Source: Streptomyces aurantiacus
Lineage (GTDB): Bacteria; Actinomycetota; Actinomycetes; Streptomycetales; Streptomycetaceae
NCBI RefSeq assembly: GCF_027107535.1
Contig: NZ_CP114283.1
Span: 8,680,001-8,744,000 of the forward strand
DNA: 64,000 nt
Reading direction: 5' to 3'
The notes below the pieces were generated by a model. It saw only the letters and a program-made list of their open reading frames with translations, did not search any database and had not been told where the DNA came from. A program made the translations under genes and the position numbers. This document shows, piece after piece, positions 9,283 through 20,450 of this stretch (positions within the stretch are counted from its first letter, which is position 1; each line of letters begins with the position of its first letter).

Positions 9283-11400
9283 TCAGGACTTCGGTTCGAA
9301 CGACTTCGTCAGCGTCCGCCACGTGTCTTTACGGAGACCGGTGTCCCATTTCGAGGCCTTCGCGGTGTACATGAGGCCATATCCGAGGCTGTCGTCGACG
9401 ACGAACCCACGGTCTATGGACCGGTACTTGGTGCCGCTCTCCACGTAGGTGAATTCCCAGTCGGCCGTGTTCCAGCCGCGGTAGTCCACCTTCTCTATTC
9501 GGATCCGCTGGTACTGCGGCCGCCGCATGAACTGCTCCTGGTTCTTCCAGTCGGCCACCGGATCGTCCTTGGGCGTCGTGGTCCAGCCGACCAGCAGCTT
9601 CTGTCCGTCGGGACCGGAGAACCGGGCACCGGCCGCGCTCGTCGACTGGAACTTCCAGCCCTTGGGCAGCCCGATCGAGAACCCCTGCCCGTCCTTGTGC
9701 GTCGACACGACTCCGTCGGCCGAACCGCCACCGGAGCCGCCCTCCGACCCGCTCGAACCACTCGATCCGTCCGACTCCCCGGAAGCGCTCGCGCTGGGCG
9801 AGCTGTCCTTGGCCGTGCCCCCGCCGGAGGCGTCCGGCTTCTCGCCGCCGTCCGTCTCCGTGTCGCTGTTCTCGTCCTGCTTGGTGTCGCTTCCCGCGCT
9901 CGCCCCGCTGGACGCCGACTTGTCGCCGCCGCCCTTGTTGTCCTTGGTACCCGAGTCGCCACCGCCACTCAGCGTGACGGTGAGAATCGTGCCCAGCACG
10001 GCCAGCACCACGACGACGGCGACGATCAGCATCGTCCGCCGGGACACGACATCGGTGAGCGGCGCCCTCGGCGCGACGGTTCGCGGATGCGTTTCCCCGG
10101 CACCATCCGGCCTGCCGGCACCACTCGAACCAGCAACCACCGCACTGGAGTTCAACGCGGAGGCAGCAGTGTCCCGTCCCTTCGCGGAGCCCGGCACATC
10201 GGCCCCTGCCGAGGCCGCGGCGGAACCGGACCGAGCCACGGCCCCGGAGCCGGAATCGGCCGGGGACGCGGAAGTCACGGAGGCGTCCGCCGCCGGGACC
10301 GCCTTGCCGGGCTTCGCCTCCGCCTGTCCGTCCACCGCCTTCGCGGTACCGGCCGCCGCGGCAGCGCCGGCCGCCCCGGCGCCCTTTCCCTTCCGCACGG
10401 AGCGCAGCGCCCCACGCAGCCGGTCTCCCGGCTCCTCACTCTTCTTGCCGCCCGGACCCGCCTTCTTGGACGGGCTCTGCACGGGGAGGTCCGGCAACGG
10501 CACGACCTTCGTCGCGTCCGCCGGCTCCGGCTCGTCGTCCTTGGGCTCGGGCGCGTGGATCACCTCGGTGAGCATCGCCCGCGCGCCCGCGTCGTCGAGC
10601 CGCTGCTCGGGGTCCTTGACGAGGAGCCCGTAGATGACCTTCTCCAGCGGCCCTGCGTTCTTCGGCTGCTCCACCGGCTCCGTCATCACCGCGGTGAGCG
10701 TCGCGATGGCGGACCCCTTGTCGTACGGCGGCACGCCCTCCACCGACGCGTACAGCAGGCCTCCGAGGGACCACAGGTCGGCCGCGGGGCCCGGCTTGTG
10801 GCCTCGCGCCCGCTCCGGCGAGATGTACGAGGGCGCGCCCACGAGCATGCCGGTCGAGGTGATGGACGGATCGCCCTCGACCTGGGCGATACCGAAGTCG
10901 GTGAGCACGACCCGGCCGTCCTCGGCGATCAGCACGTTCGACGGCTTCACGTCGCGGTGCAGGATGCCCTCGCGGTGCGCCGAACGCAGCACGTCGAGGA
11001 TGGCCAGCCCCACTTCGGCCGCGCGCTTCGGCGTGAGCAGCCCGTCCTCGCGGATCACCTCGGCGAGGGACTTGCCCTCGACGAGCTCCATCACGATCCA
11101 CGGCCGGTTGTCCTCGTCGACCACGTCGAAGACGGTCACCGCGCTGTTGTTCCGGATCCGCGCGATCGCCTTGGCCTCACGGAAGGTGCGGGTGATCAGC
11201 CGCCGCTTCTCGTCCTCGTCGATGCGCGGCGGCAACCGCAGTTCCTTCACGGCGACCGTACGGCCCAGTGTCTCGTCCTCGGCTCGCCACACGGTGCCCA
11301 TGCCGCCGCGGCCGAGGACTCCTCCCAGCCGGTACCGCCCGGCGAGGAGACGTTCACTCTCGTCCTGACGGGATGCTCCCGCCCGCTCCGCCTCCGACAT
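9283..11400 (-). CDS. Membrane-anchored Ser/Thr protein kinase (array member 5)
   Basis: This 705-aa kinase has an intact domain (about 20-285): GRGGMG, VAVKEL lysine near 52, HRDVKPSN with Asp near 150, DFG near 168, SYISPE. A long Ala/Ser/Lys-rich cytoplasmic linker (about 285-450) leads to a TM helix (about 456-477). An acidic Ser/Gly/Asp-rich stalk follows, then a C-terminal domain with GFSIGLPKGWKF, matching the tails of the other array members. ATG at 11400 is chosen because AGGGGA lies 4 nt upstream. The frame stays open to 12195, but that part is antisense to the divergent hydrolase gene. It is the first gene of the kinase array. Confidence 0.93.
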   Translation of the reverse strand: MSEAERAGASRQDESERLLAGRYRLGGVLGRGGMGTVWRAEDETLGRTVAVKELRLPPRIDEDEKRRLITRTFREAKAIARIRNNSAVTVFDVVDEDNRPWIVMELVEGKSLAEVIREDGLLTPKRAAEVGLAILDVLRSAHREGILHRDVKPSNVLIAEDGRVVLTDFGIAQVEGDPSITSTGMLVGAPSYISPERARGHKPGPAADLWSLGGLLYASVEGVPPYDKGSAIATLTAVMTEPVEQPKNAGPLEKVIYGLLVKDPEQRLDDAGARAMLTEVIHAPEPKDDEPEPADATKVVPLPDLPVQSPSKKAGPGGKKSEEPGDRLRGALRSVRKGKGAGAAGAAAAAGTAKAVDGQAEAKPGKAVPAADASVTSASPADSGSGAVARSGSAAASAGADVPGSAKGRDTAASALNSSAVVAGSSGAGRPDGAGETHPRTVAPRAPLTDVVSRRTMLIVAVVVVLAVLGTILTVTLSGGGDSGTKDNKGGGDKSASSGASAGSDTKQDENSDTETDGGEKPDASGGGTAKDSSPSASASGESDGSSGSSGSEGGSGGGSADGVVSTHKDGQGFSIGLPKGWKFQSTSAAGARFSGPDGQKLLVGWTTTPKDDPVADWKNQEQFMRRPQYQRIRIEKVDYRGWNTADWEFTYVESGTKYRSIDRGFVVDDSLGYGLMYTAKASKWDTGLRKDTWRTLTKSFEPKS

Positions 11401-11578
11401 GCGTCCCCTCATGCAACCCGCCCTGACAGAGCCTTCATTGTCCCCCACCCGGCCACCGACCGATGCCCCGGGTGCCCCTCGCGGAGGCATTCCTTCCCCG
11501 AGCCGCCCCTCATCCGGCCCCCGACCGGCGCCCCGACCGGACCGTCCCCCATGATGAGCTGCGACGAGGGGGATCTCG

Positions 11579-12802
11579 ATGCCACCGCTGAGGACGCTGC
11601 CGGCTCTTTCTTTGTCCCTTGCCCTCCTCGGCCTGACCTCCGTCTCCTCGGCGCCCGCGCCCTCCGCTCTGGACACCGCCCTCGCCCGGCTCGTCACCGA
11701 AGGCAGGGCCCCCGCCGCGGCCCTGCTGGCCGACGAGGGATCCGGCTCCCACTTCGCCCACGCGGAAGCCCTCGCGAAGACGGGAGCTCCGAGGACCGCT
11801 CCCGACACCGAGCCCTTCACGACGAACGGCGCCACTGACGGCGTTGAGGACGACGGCACGAACGGCACCGCGGGCAACACACCCGTCGACAGCCCGGCGT
11901 CCGCGAGTCCTCGCCGCACCGGAACCCGCGTCTCCGGCTCCCCCACCGCCACCTCCCTCCACCGCGCCGACCACTTTCGCGCCGGCAGCATCACCAAGAC
12001 GTTCATAGCGACGGTCGTGCTGCAACTGGCCGCCGAGCACCGCCTGTCGCTGTCCGACTCGGTGGACGCCCACCTGCCGGGCCTGGTGCGCGGCGTCGGC
12101 AACGACGGTCGCGTCCTGACCCTGCGGGCCCTGCTCACCCACACCAGCGGGCTCGCCGACTTCACCGCCGACACCGCGGGGGCCGTCCCCCTCACGCCTG
12201 TTCAGGCCGTACGCATCGCACTCACCCATCCCCCGGCCGACCGCGGCCGCTTCGCCTACTCGAACACCAACTACGTGTTGCTCGGCATGGTCGTCGAGCA
12301 GGTCACCGGCCACTCGTACGCCGCCGAGGCCGAGCGGCGCCTCATCACTCCGCTCCGACTGACAGGCACCTCCTTCCCCGGCAGCCGTCACGCGCTGCCC
12401 GAACCGCACGGCCGCGCCTACTCCGCCGACGGGACCGATGTCACCGACCTGGACCCTCGCGTGGCCGGCGCGGCGGGCGAACTGGTCACCACGCTCGCCG
12501 ACCTGAACCGCTTCTACGCGGCCCTGCTCCGCGGCGATCTGCTGCCGCCCCGCCAACTGCGCGAGATGCTCGACACCCGCACCGCACACGGCTCGTACGG
12601 CATGGGCCTCTATTCCGTGAAACTTCCGTGCGGCACCACGGTGTGGGGACACAACGGCCGCATCACCGGCAGCTACGTCCGGACCGCTGCCACGTCCGAC
12701 GGCCGCCGTGTCCTCACCTTCCGTGTGAACACGGACGCGATTGCAGACCCCTCCGTCGAACCCGCCCTGCTCGCCGCCGAGTTCTGCCCCCGCACCCCTT
12801 AG
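11579..12802 (+). CDS. Secreted serine hydrolase (beta-lactamase / D,D-carboxypeptidase family)
   Basis: The 407-aa product has a signal peptide (about 1-25). It then carries the penicillin-binding-protein/class C beta-lactamase motifs in order: S137-I-T-K140 (SxxK), Y227-S-N229 (YxN) and H358-N-G360 (HxG). Such enzymes act outside the membrane on peptidoglycan peptides, beta-lactams or ester substrates; substrate cannot be told here. A low-complexity Thr/Asn/Gly/Asp-rich insertion (about 66-128) separates the N-terminal strand from the catalytic Ser and is unusual for the family. It is divergent from the kinase array and convergent with glpD, with a strong terminator hairpin between. Confidence 0.88.
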   Translation: MPPLRTLPALSLSLALLGLTSVSSAPAPSALDTALARLVTEGRAPAAALLADEGSGSHFAHAEALAKTGAPRTAPDTEPFTTNGATDGVEDDGTNGTAGNTPVDSPASASPRRTGTRVSGSPTATSLHRADHFRAGSITKTFIATVVLQLAAEHRLSLSDSVDAHLPGLVRGVGNDGRVLTLRALLTHTSGLADFTADTAGAVPLTPVQAVRIALTHPPADRGRFAYSNTNYVLLGMVVEQVTGHSYAAEAERRLITPLRLTGTSFPGSRHALPEPHGRAYSADGTDVTDLDPRVAGAAGELVTTLADLNRFYAALLRGDLLPPRQLREMLDTRTAHGSYGMGLYSVKLPCGTTVWGHNGRITGSYVRTAATSDGRRVLTFRVNTDAIADPSVEPALLAAEFCPRTP

Positions 12803-12970
12803 AACGAGCGGGTTCCGAGCAGAGATCCCAGGTCAGGACACTCGTTCGGGTGACACTCGCCGATCTGCGCCGATCTGCGCCGGCCTTCGCCCCCGAGCCC
12901 TCGGCCCTCGGCCCTCACGTTTCGCCGCCGACCCCTCGTCTCTCGCCCCTCGGCCCTCGCCGGGCGAAGC

Positions 12971-13013
12971 CGACAGGGCCCGAGTCGCGCTCGCACGAAC
13001 TCGGGCCCTGTCG
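12971..13013. terminator. Bidirectional terminator hairpin between serine hydrolase gene and glpD
   Basis: A perfect 15-bp stem, CGACAGGGCCCGAGT (12971-12985) with its complement (12999-13013), encloses a 13-nt loop. It lies between two converging genes. No clear T tract follows, as is usual in Streptomyces. Short direct repeats (GCCGATCTGC, CTCGGCCCT) fill the rest of the 270-bp gap. Confidence 0.8.
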
Positions 13014-13072
13014 CACTTCCCTGCCTCCGGCAACACCCACGGCGCCCGGAGCCCTTACAACGGCTGGAACCC

Positions 13073-14779
13073 CTACAGCGGCACGATGTCCGGCGCGCCC
13101 AGCCTGGCAGCGTCGGCCGTCAGGTCGTCCGGCTGCCGCTGCGACTCCCGCTCCGCCTCCACCCGCTTCTCGTAGTGCTCGACCTCGCGCTCGATCTGGT
13201 CCTTGTCCCAGCCCAGGACCGGCGCCATCAGCTCGGCGGCCTCGCGCGCGCTGCGCGTGCCCCGGTCGAAGGTCTCGATCGAGATGCGCGTGCGCCGCGT
13301 CAGCACGTCGTCCAGATGCCGCGCCCCCTCGTGCGAGGCGGCGTAGACGATCTCGGCACGCAGGTAGTCCTCGGCCGCCGGCAACGGCTCGCCCAGCGAG
13401 GCGTCCGCGGCGATGAGATCGAGCACCTCCTCGGCGAGTGCCCCGTACCGGTTCAGCAGGTGCTCCACGCGCACCACGTGCAGTCCGGTCCGTGCGGCGA
13501 TCCTCGCTCGCGCGTTCCACAGCGCCCGGTAGCCCTCGGCGCCGATCAGCGGAACATCCTCGGTGACGCACTCCGCGACCCGCTGGTCGAGGGCGTGCAC
13601 CGCCTCGTCCACCGCGTCCTTGGCCATCACCCGGTACGTCGTGTACTTGCCGCCCGCCACGACCACGAGCCCTGGCACCGGATGCGCCACGGTGTGCTCG
13701 CGGGACAGCTTGCTCGTGGCGTCCGACTCCCCGGCGAGCAGCGGCCGCAGTCCCGCGTACACCCCCTGGACGTCGTCGCGTGTCAACGGCACCGCGAGCA
13801 CCTCGTTCACATGCTCCAGCAGATAGTCGATGTCGGCGCTGGACGCCGCCGGATGCGCCTTGTCGAGGTCCCAGTCGGTGTCCGTGGTGCCCACGATCCA
13901 GTGCCGCCCCCACGGGATGACGAACAGCACGGACTTCTCGGTGCGCAGGATCAGCCCCGTCGTGGAGTGGATCCGGTCCTTCGGTACGACCAGATGGATG
14001 CCCTTGGACGCCCGGACGTGGAACTGTCCCCTCTCCCCGACCATCGCCTGGGTGTCGTCCGTCCACACGCCGGTGGCGTTGACGACCTGCCTGGCGCGGA
14101 TCTCGTACTCCCCGCCTCCGTCGGCGTCCTGCACCTTGGCACCGACCACACGCTCGCCCTCGCGCAGGAAACCGGTCACTCGCGCGCGGTTGGCGACCTT
14201 CGCGCCGTACGCCGACGCCGTACGCACCAGGGTCGCCACGAAGCGGGCGTCGTCCATCTGGGCGTCGTAGTACTGCAGCGCTCCGACCAGTGCGTCCTTC
14301 TTCAGTGCGGGAGCGACGCGCAGCGCGTGACGCCGCGACAGGTGACGGTGCGTGGGCAGGCCGCGTCCGTGCCCGCGCGCCATCGACATCGCGTCGTAGA
14401 GCGCGACGCCGGAACCGGCGTACAGCCTCTCCCACCCCTTGTGCTGCAGGGGGTACAGGAACGGGACGGGCTTCACGAGGTGGGGCGCGAGCCGCTCCAG
14501 CAGGAGCCCACGCTCCTTCAGTGCTTCCCGTACGAGCGCGAAATCGAGCATCTCCAGATACCGCAGGCCGCCGTGGATCAGCTTGCTCGACCGGCTCGAC
14601 GTACCCGACGCCCAGTCACGCGCCTCGACCAGGCCGGTGGACAGGCCGCGGGTCACGGCGTCCAGGGCGGTTCCCGCGCCGACCACGCCCGCTCCCACGA
14701 CCAGCACATCCAGCTCGCGCTCGGCCATTCCCGCGAGTGACTCGGCGCGCTCCGCCGGTCCCAGTGTCGCTGTCCTCAC
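13073..14779 (-). CDS. glpD: Glycerol-3-phosphate dehydrogenase (FAD-dependent, aerobic type)
   Basis: This enzyme oxidises sn-glycerol 3-phosphate to dihydroxyacetone phosphate, passing electrons to the membrane quinone pool. The 568-aa length fits GlpD. The N-terminal FAD-binding motif VVGAGVVGAG (about 27-36) is followed by the DAO-fold signatures SSRSSKLIHGGLRYLE and DARFVATLVRTA. The later segment WGRHWIVGTTDTDWD and the C-terminal DAO_C region complete the family pattern. GTG at 14779 is chosen because GGGAGG lies about 6 nt upstream; the 17 residues before MAERELDV may not all be translated. No glycerol kinase or facilitator gene is adjacent. It is divergent from the nucleotide-sugar dehydrogenase gene, with 272 bp between. 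Confidence 0.95.
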   Translation of the reverse strand: MRTATLGPAERAESLAGMAERELDVLVVGAGVVGAGTALDAVTRGLSTGLVEARDWASGTSSRSSKLIHGGLRYLEMLDFALVREALKERGLLLERLAPHLVKPVPFLYPLQHKGWERLYAGSGVALYDAMSMARGHGRGLPTHRHLSRRHALRVAPALKKDALVGALQYYDAQMDDARFVATLVRTASAYGAKVANRARVTGFLREGERVVGAKVQDADGGGEYEIRARQVVNATGVWTDDTQAMVGERGQFHVRASKGIHLVVPKDRIHSTTGLILRTEKSVLFVIPWGRHWIVGTTDTDWDLDKAHPAASSADIDYLLEHVNEVLAVPLTRDDVQGVYAGLRPLLAGESDATSKLSREHTVAHPVPGLVVVAGGKYTTYRVMAKDAVDEAVHALDQRVAECVTEDVPLIGAEGYRALWNARARIAARTGLHVVRVEHLLNRYGALAEEVLDLIAADASLGEPLPAAEDYLRAEIVYAASHEGARHLDDVLTRRTRISIETFDRGTRSAREAAELMAPVLGWDKDQIEREVEHYEKRVEAERESQRQPDDLTADAARLGAPDIVPL

Positions 14780-15051
14780 CGTTGCCTCCCGCTGTCCGTC
14801 GCGCTGGGCTCACCCGTCCGGCGAGGCCCTGCTCACATCCCCCATGCCCAGATTCTGACCGCGTTGCCCGGCATCGGCCACCACCGGCCGTCCGCCTGTG
14901 GATATCTCTCGGTGACTTCCGGAGAAACACAACCGAACAATCCCGCAAATCGGTCATATTTACTCCTAGTCTGACATTGCGCTCGTCCGTTCTGTCCACA
15001 GGGCTTGCGCCCTCGTCCCACTCCGGCTACAGGGAAGGACGGCCCACCGCC

Positions 15052-16257
15052 ATGCCCGCAGATCTCGCCGTCATCGGCCTCGGCCAGCTCGGCCTGCCCC
15101 TGGCCCAGGCCGCCGCCACCACCGGCATCTCCACCCTCGGCTACGAGTGCGGCGACCCCGCTCCGCTGGCCGCCGCCGACCTGCGCCGAATGCTCTCCAC
15201 GGGCTTCCGTCCTGCCACCGACCCGGGCGAACTCGGCCGCGTACGCACCGCCGTCATCTGCGCTCCGACCCCGCGCGGCGCGGACGGAGCGCTCGATCTG
15301 GGGCAGGTGGCCGCCGCCGCCCGCACCCTGGCCGCACACCTGCGCCCGCACACCACGGTGATCCTGGAGTCCCCCGTGTACCCGGGTACGACCGAGGAAT
15401 TCCTCCGTCCGCTCCTCGAAGAGGGTTCGGGGCTCCGTGCGGGGCGCGACTTCCATCTCGCGTACTCGCCCAGCCGTGTCGACCCCGGCAACCGCGACCA
15501 CGGTCCCGCCAACACCCCGAAGGTCATCGGCGGCCTCACCCCCGCCTGCACCGAGTCGGCCGCCGCCTTCTACGGCCGCCTCACCGACAAGGTCGTACGC
15601 GCGCGTGGACCACGAGAAGCAGAGACCGTGCAGCTCCTGGAGACCAACTACCGGCACGTCAACATCGCCCTGGTCAACGAGATGGCGGTGCTCTGCCACG
15701 ACCTGGGCGTCGACCTGTGGGACGTCATCCGCTGCGCCGAGACGAAACCGTTCGGCTTCCAGGCCTTCCGCCCCGGCCCGGGCGTCGGCGGCCATGCCGT
15801 CCCCCGGGACCTCGCGGGCCCGCGGACCCGCTCGCTGCGCATGATCGAGCTGGCACAGCAGGTCAACAGCCACATGCCCCAGTACGTCATCCAGCGCGCG
15901 GCCGCACTCCTCAACGAACACGGCAAGTCGGCCCGCGGCGCGCGCGTGCTGCTCCTCGGCATCACCTACAAGCCCGACCACGCCGACCAGCAGGGCTCAC
16001 CCGCCCAGGAGATCGCGACCCGCCTGATGGAACTGGGCGCGGCCGTCAGCTACCACGACCCGCACGTCCCGTCCTGGGGCATCCTCGACCGCCCGGTCCC
16101 CCGCGTGGACTCCCTGTACGAGGCGGCAGCCGACGCGGACCTGACGATCCTGCTCCAGCAACACCGCACCTACGACCTGCAGGGCCTGTCGGTGAAGGCG
16201 CAGCTGTTGCTGGACACACGTGGGGTCACTCCTACGGGGGCGGCGCACAGGTTGTGA
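15052..16257 (+). CDS. UDP-glucose/ManNAc dehydrogenase-family protein lacking the catalytic Cys
   Basis: The 401-aa product has the three-part layout of nucleotide-sugar dehydrogenases: an NAD-binding Rossmann start (VIGLGQLG, 7-14), a central dimerisation/substrate helix (LETNYRHVNIALVNEMA) and a C-terminal UDP-binding domain (LLGITYKPDHADQQGSPA). The family normally has GGxC-x-P before Asp, with Cys forming the thioester intermediate. Here it reads GPGVGGHAVPRD with Ala249, and the following SYLSW-type segment is also altered. Such a protein could not perform the normal two-step oxidation. It may catalyse a partial reaction or have another role. ATG at 15052 has GGAAGGA about 11 nt upstream; the longer open frame reaching 14290 is antisense to glpD. 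Confidence 0.85.
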   Translation: MPADLAVIGLGQLGLPLAQAAATTGISTLGYECGDPAPLAAADLRRMLSTGFRPATDPGELGRVRTAVICAPTPRGADGALDLGQVAAAARTLAAHLRPHTTVILESPVYPGTTEEFLRPLLEEGSGLRAGRDFHLAYSPSRVDPGNRDHGPANTPKVIGGLTPACTESAAAFYGRLTDKVVRARGPREAETVQLLETNYRHVNIALVNEMAVLCHDLGVDLWDVIRCAETKPFGFQAFRPGPGVGGHAVPRDLAGPRTRSLRMIELAQQVNSHMPQYVIQRAAALLNEHGKSARGARVLLLGITYKPDHADQQGSPAQEIATRLMELGAAVSYHDPHVPSWGILDRPVPRVDSLYEAAADADLTILLQQHRTYDLQGLSVKAQLLLDTRGVTPTGAAHRL

Positions 16258-16366
16258 ACCAGGGGCGGCTGCGCACCGTCCGGAGCCCGCGGCATCCGTC
16301 TCCTTCGGCGGCCCACCGCCCGCTGACGATCCAGAAGCGAGCCCCCTCGGGCCACTCGCACACGCG

Positions 16367-16399
16367 AAGGGGCCCGGCCACCAAGTGGCCGGGCCCCTT
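16367..16399. terminator. Bidirectional terminator between converging genes
   Basis: A perfect 15-bp stem AAGGGGCCCGGCCAC (16367-16381) pairs with 16385-16399 around a CAA loop and is followed by TTTGG on the plus strand. It separates the dehydrogenase-like gene from the guaB3-like gene. Confidence 0.88.
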
Positions 16400-16424
16400 T
16401 GGTCCGCTCGGGCGGAGCGCGGTG

Positions 16425-17549
16425 TCAGCGCTTGTGCTGCGAGTCCGCCACCGTGACCTCGACCCGCTGGAACTCCTTGAGCTCGCTGTAGCCGGTCGTG
16501 GCCATCGCGCGGCGCAGCGCGCCGAAGAAGTTCATCGAGCCGTCGGGGATGTGCGAGGGGCCGGCGAGGACCTCTTCGATGGTGCCCACCGTGCCGAGGT
16601 CGACCTTCTTGCCGCGCGGCAGCTCGTCGTTGACGGCCTCCATGCCCCAGTGGTGCCCCTTGCCGGGCGCGTCGCTCGCGCGCGCGAGCGGGGAGCCCAT
16701 CATCACGGCGTCGGCACCGCAGGCGACGGCCTTGGGGAGGTCGCCGGACCAGCCGACGCCGCCGTCCGCGATCACGTGCACGTACCGGCCGCCGGACTCG
16801 TCCATGTAGTCACGGCGGGCCGCCGCCACGTCCGCGACGGCGGTGGCCATCGGAACCTGGATGCCCAGCACGTTGCGCGTGGTGTGCGCGGCGCCGCCGC
16901 CGAAGCCCACCAGGACACCGGCCGCGCCCGTACGCATCAGGTGCAGGGCGGCCGTGTACGTGGCGCAGCCGCCGACGATGACGGGCACGTCCAGCTCGTA
17001 GATGAACTGCTTCAGGTTCAGCGGCTCGGAGGCTCCCGAGACGTGCTCCGCCGAGACCGTCGTACCGCGGATGACGAAGATGTCGACACCGGCGTCCACG
17101 ACGGCCTTGGAGAACTGGGCGGTGCGCTGCGGGGAGAGCGCGGCCGCGGTGACCACGCCCGAGTCGCGCACCTCCTTGATGCGCTGCCCGATCAGCTCCT
17201 CCTTGATGGGAGCCGCGTAGATCTCCTGGAGGCGGCGGGTCGCGGTCTCGGAGTCCAGCTCCGCGATCTCGTCGAGAAGCGGCTGCGGGTCCTCGTACCG
17301 CGTCCACAGGCCTTCGAGGTTCAGGACGCCCAGGCCGCCGAGCTCGCCGATACGGATGGCGGTCTGCGGGGAGACGATGGAGTCCATCGGGGCGGCCAGG
17401 AAAGGCAGCTCGAAGCGGTAGGCGTCGATCTGCCAGGCGATCGAGACCTCCTTCGGGTCTCGCGTACGGCGGCTCGGGACGACGGCGATGTCGTCGAAGG
17501 CGTACGCCCGGCGGCCGCGCTTGCCGCGCCCGATCTCGATCTCAGTCAC
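16425..17549 (-). CDS. guaB3: GuaB3-type IMP dehydrogenase-related protein
   Basis: The 374-aa protein belongs to the IMPDH/GMP reductase barrel family but has no CBS domains. The IMPDH catalytic loop GxGSxCTTR is replaced by GFGGGAAHTTR, so the usual catalytic Cys is absent at this place. The flavodoxin-like phosphate-binding part VIADGGVGWSGDL is kept. This matches the GuaB3 subgroup that accompanies guaB in actinobacteria. Cyanobacterial GuaB3 has been reported as an IMP dehydrogenase, but the role of the actinobacterial form is, as far as I know, unresolved. GTG at 17549 has AAAGG 8 nt upstream. It lies 126 bp downstream of guaB with terminator-like hairpins between, so it probably has its own promoter too. 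Confidence 0.9.
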   Translation of the reverse strand: MTEIEIGRGKRGRRAYAFDDIAVVPSRRTRDPKEVSIAWQIDAYRFELPFLAAPMDSIVSPQTAIRIGELGGLGVLNLEGLWTRYEDPQPLLDEIAELDSETATRRLQEIYAAPIKEELIGQRIKEVRDSGVVTAAALSPQRTAQFSKAVVDAGVDIFVIRGTTVSAEHVSGASEPLNLKQFIYELDVPVIVGGCATYTAALHLMRTGAAGVLVGFGGGAAHTTRNVLGIQVPMATAVADVAAARRDYMDESGGRYVHVIADGGVGWSGDLPKAVACGADAVMMGSPLARASDAPGKGHHWGMEAVNDELPRGKKVDLGTVGTIEEVLAGPSHIPDGSMNFFGALRRAMATTGYSELKEFQRVEVTVADSQHKR

Positions 17550-17607
17550 GTGTGTGGCCTTTCCCTCTTCGGTTCTGCGCGTTCCAGTATCCCCGACGCA
17601 TACGACA

Positions 17608-17669
17608 AGGGCGGTCCCGGAGCCTCCGGTACCGCCCTCGGGCGTGCTCCACGCGCGCGTGGAGCACGC
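17608..17669 (-). terminator. Two consecutive hairpins downstream of guaB
   Basis: The hairpin nearer guaB is a 13-bp perfect stem, GCGTGCTCCACGC (17642-17654) with 17657-17669. A second, AGGGCGGT-C-CCGG (17608-17620) pairing with CCGG-T-ACCGCCCT (17626-17638), has one mismatch. Together they form a strong transcription barrier or attenuator between guaB and the guaB3-like gene. Confidence 0.75.
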
Positions 17670-17675
17670 TTACGG

Positions 17676-19591
<1,916 letters not shown>

Positions 19592-20269
19592 CTACTGCTC
19601 GGCCAGCGCCCTGAGACGGCTGAGCGCCCGGTGCTGGGCGACCCGGACCGCGCCGGGTGACATTCCCAACATCTGTCCGGTCTCCTCGGCCGTGAGCCCC
19701 ACCGCGATCCTCAGCAGGAGGAGTTCCCGCTGGTTCTCGGGGAGGTTGGCCATGAGCTTCTTCGCCCACTCGGCGTCACTGCTGAGGAGGGCACGCTCCT
19801 CGGGCCCGAGCGAGTCGTCCGGCCGCTCGGGCATCTCGTCCGACGGCACGGCCGTCGAGCCGGGATGGCGCATCGCGGCACGCTGCAGATCAGCGACCTT
19901 GTGTGCGGCGATGGCGAAGACGAAGGCTTCGAAGGGACGCCCGGTGTCCTTGTAGCGCGGCAGTGCGAGCAGCACCGCTACGCAGACCTCCTGCGCCAGG
20001 TCCTCCACGAAGTGCCGTGCGTCACCCGGAAGTCGGGACAGCCGGGTGCGGCAGTAGCGCAGCGCGAGGGGATGGACATGCGCGAGCAGATCGTGCGTGG
20101 CCTGCTCGTCTCCGTCGACCGCGCGATGAACGAGCGAACCGATCGCCCCTTGGGCATGAGCCGCATCGTCGTCACGCATCGGTCCATGGTGCCTTGGCGT
20201 CGTCCTGTCCGTGGCACCGCGTCCGTAGTTGTGCACCGAAGCGTTATGAGCAGGTGCGCCGGAACTCAT
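19592..20269 (-). CDS. shbA: ECF-type RNA polymerase sigma factor, ShbA-like
   Basis: The product is a small sigma-70 family factor with regions 2 and 4 only. Region 2 includes [20 protein letters not shown] and [14 protein letters not shown]; region 4 ends [20 protein letters not shown]. Its location between guaB and bldM matches ShbA, the ECF sigma factor shown in Streptomyces griseus to drive hrdB, the principal sigma factor gene; it also matches the position of SigD near guaB2 and whiB3 in M. tuberculosis. The start is uncertain: ATG at 20269 (225 aa) has GGGGAGGGCGCAGGAG upstream, while ATG at 20179 (195 aa) is closer to the conserved part. No anti-sigma gene is adjacent. Confidence 0.85.
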   Translation of the reverse strand: MSSGAPAHNASVHNYGRGATDRTTPRHHGPMRDDDAAHAQGAIGSLVHRAVDGDEQATHDLLAHVHPLALRYCRTRLSRLPGDARHFVEDLAQEVCVAVLLALPRYKDTGRPFEAFVFAIAAHKVADLQRAAMRHPGSTAVPSDEMPERPDDSLGPEERALLSSDAEWAKKLMANLPENQRELLLLRIAVGLTAEETGQMLGMSPGAVRVAQHRALSRLRALAEQ

Positions 20270-20398
20270 CTCCTGCGCCCTCCCCTCCCGCTCGACCGAC
20301 TCGTTCCCGAGGAACTCCACACCTCAAGGATGCGGCATCCGCCGGGAAAAGGGGATCGGACGCCCGAAAGGCCGCATTCGATCTCCCGTCGGGCCCGG

Positions 20399-20424
20399 CC
20401 CCGCCCGCCCTCCGGCGGGCGGGG
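20399..20424 (-). terminator. Terminator hairpin downstream of bldM
   Basis: An 11-bp perfect G/C stem, CCCCGCCCGCC (20399-20409) with 20414-20424, has a 4-nt loop. It lies 27 bp after the bldM stop codon, between bldM and the sigma factor gene. Confidence 0.75.
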
Positions 20425-20450
20425 ACACCCGTACCCCCGCGGCGGTTCAC

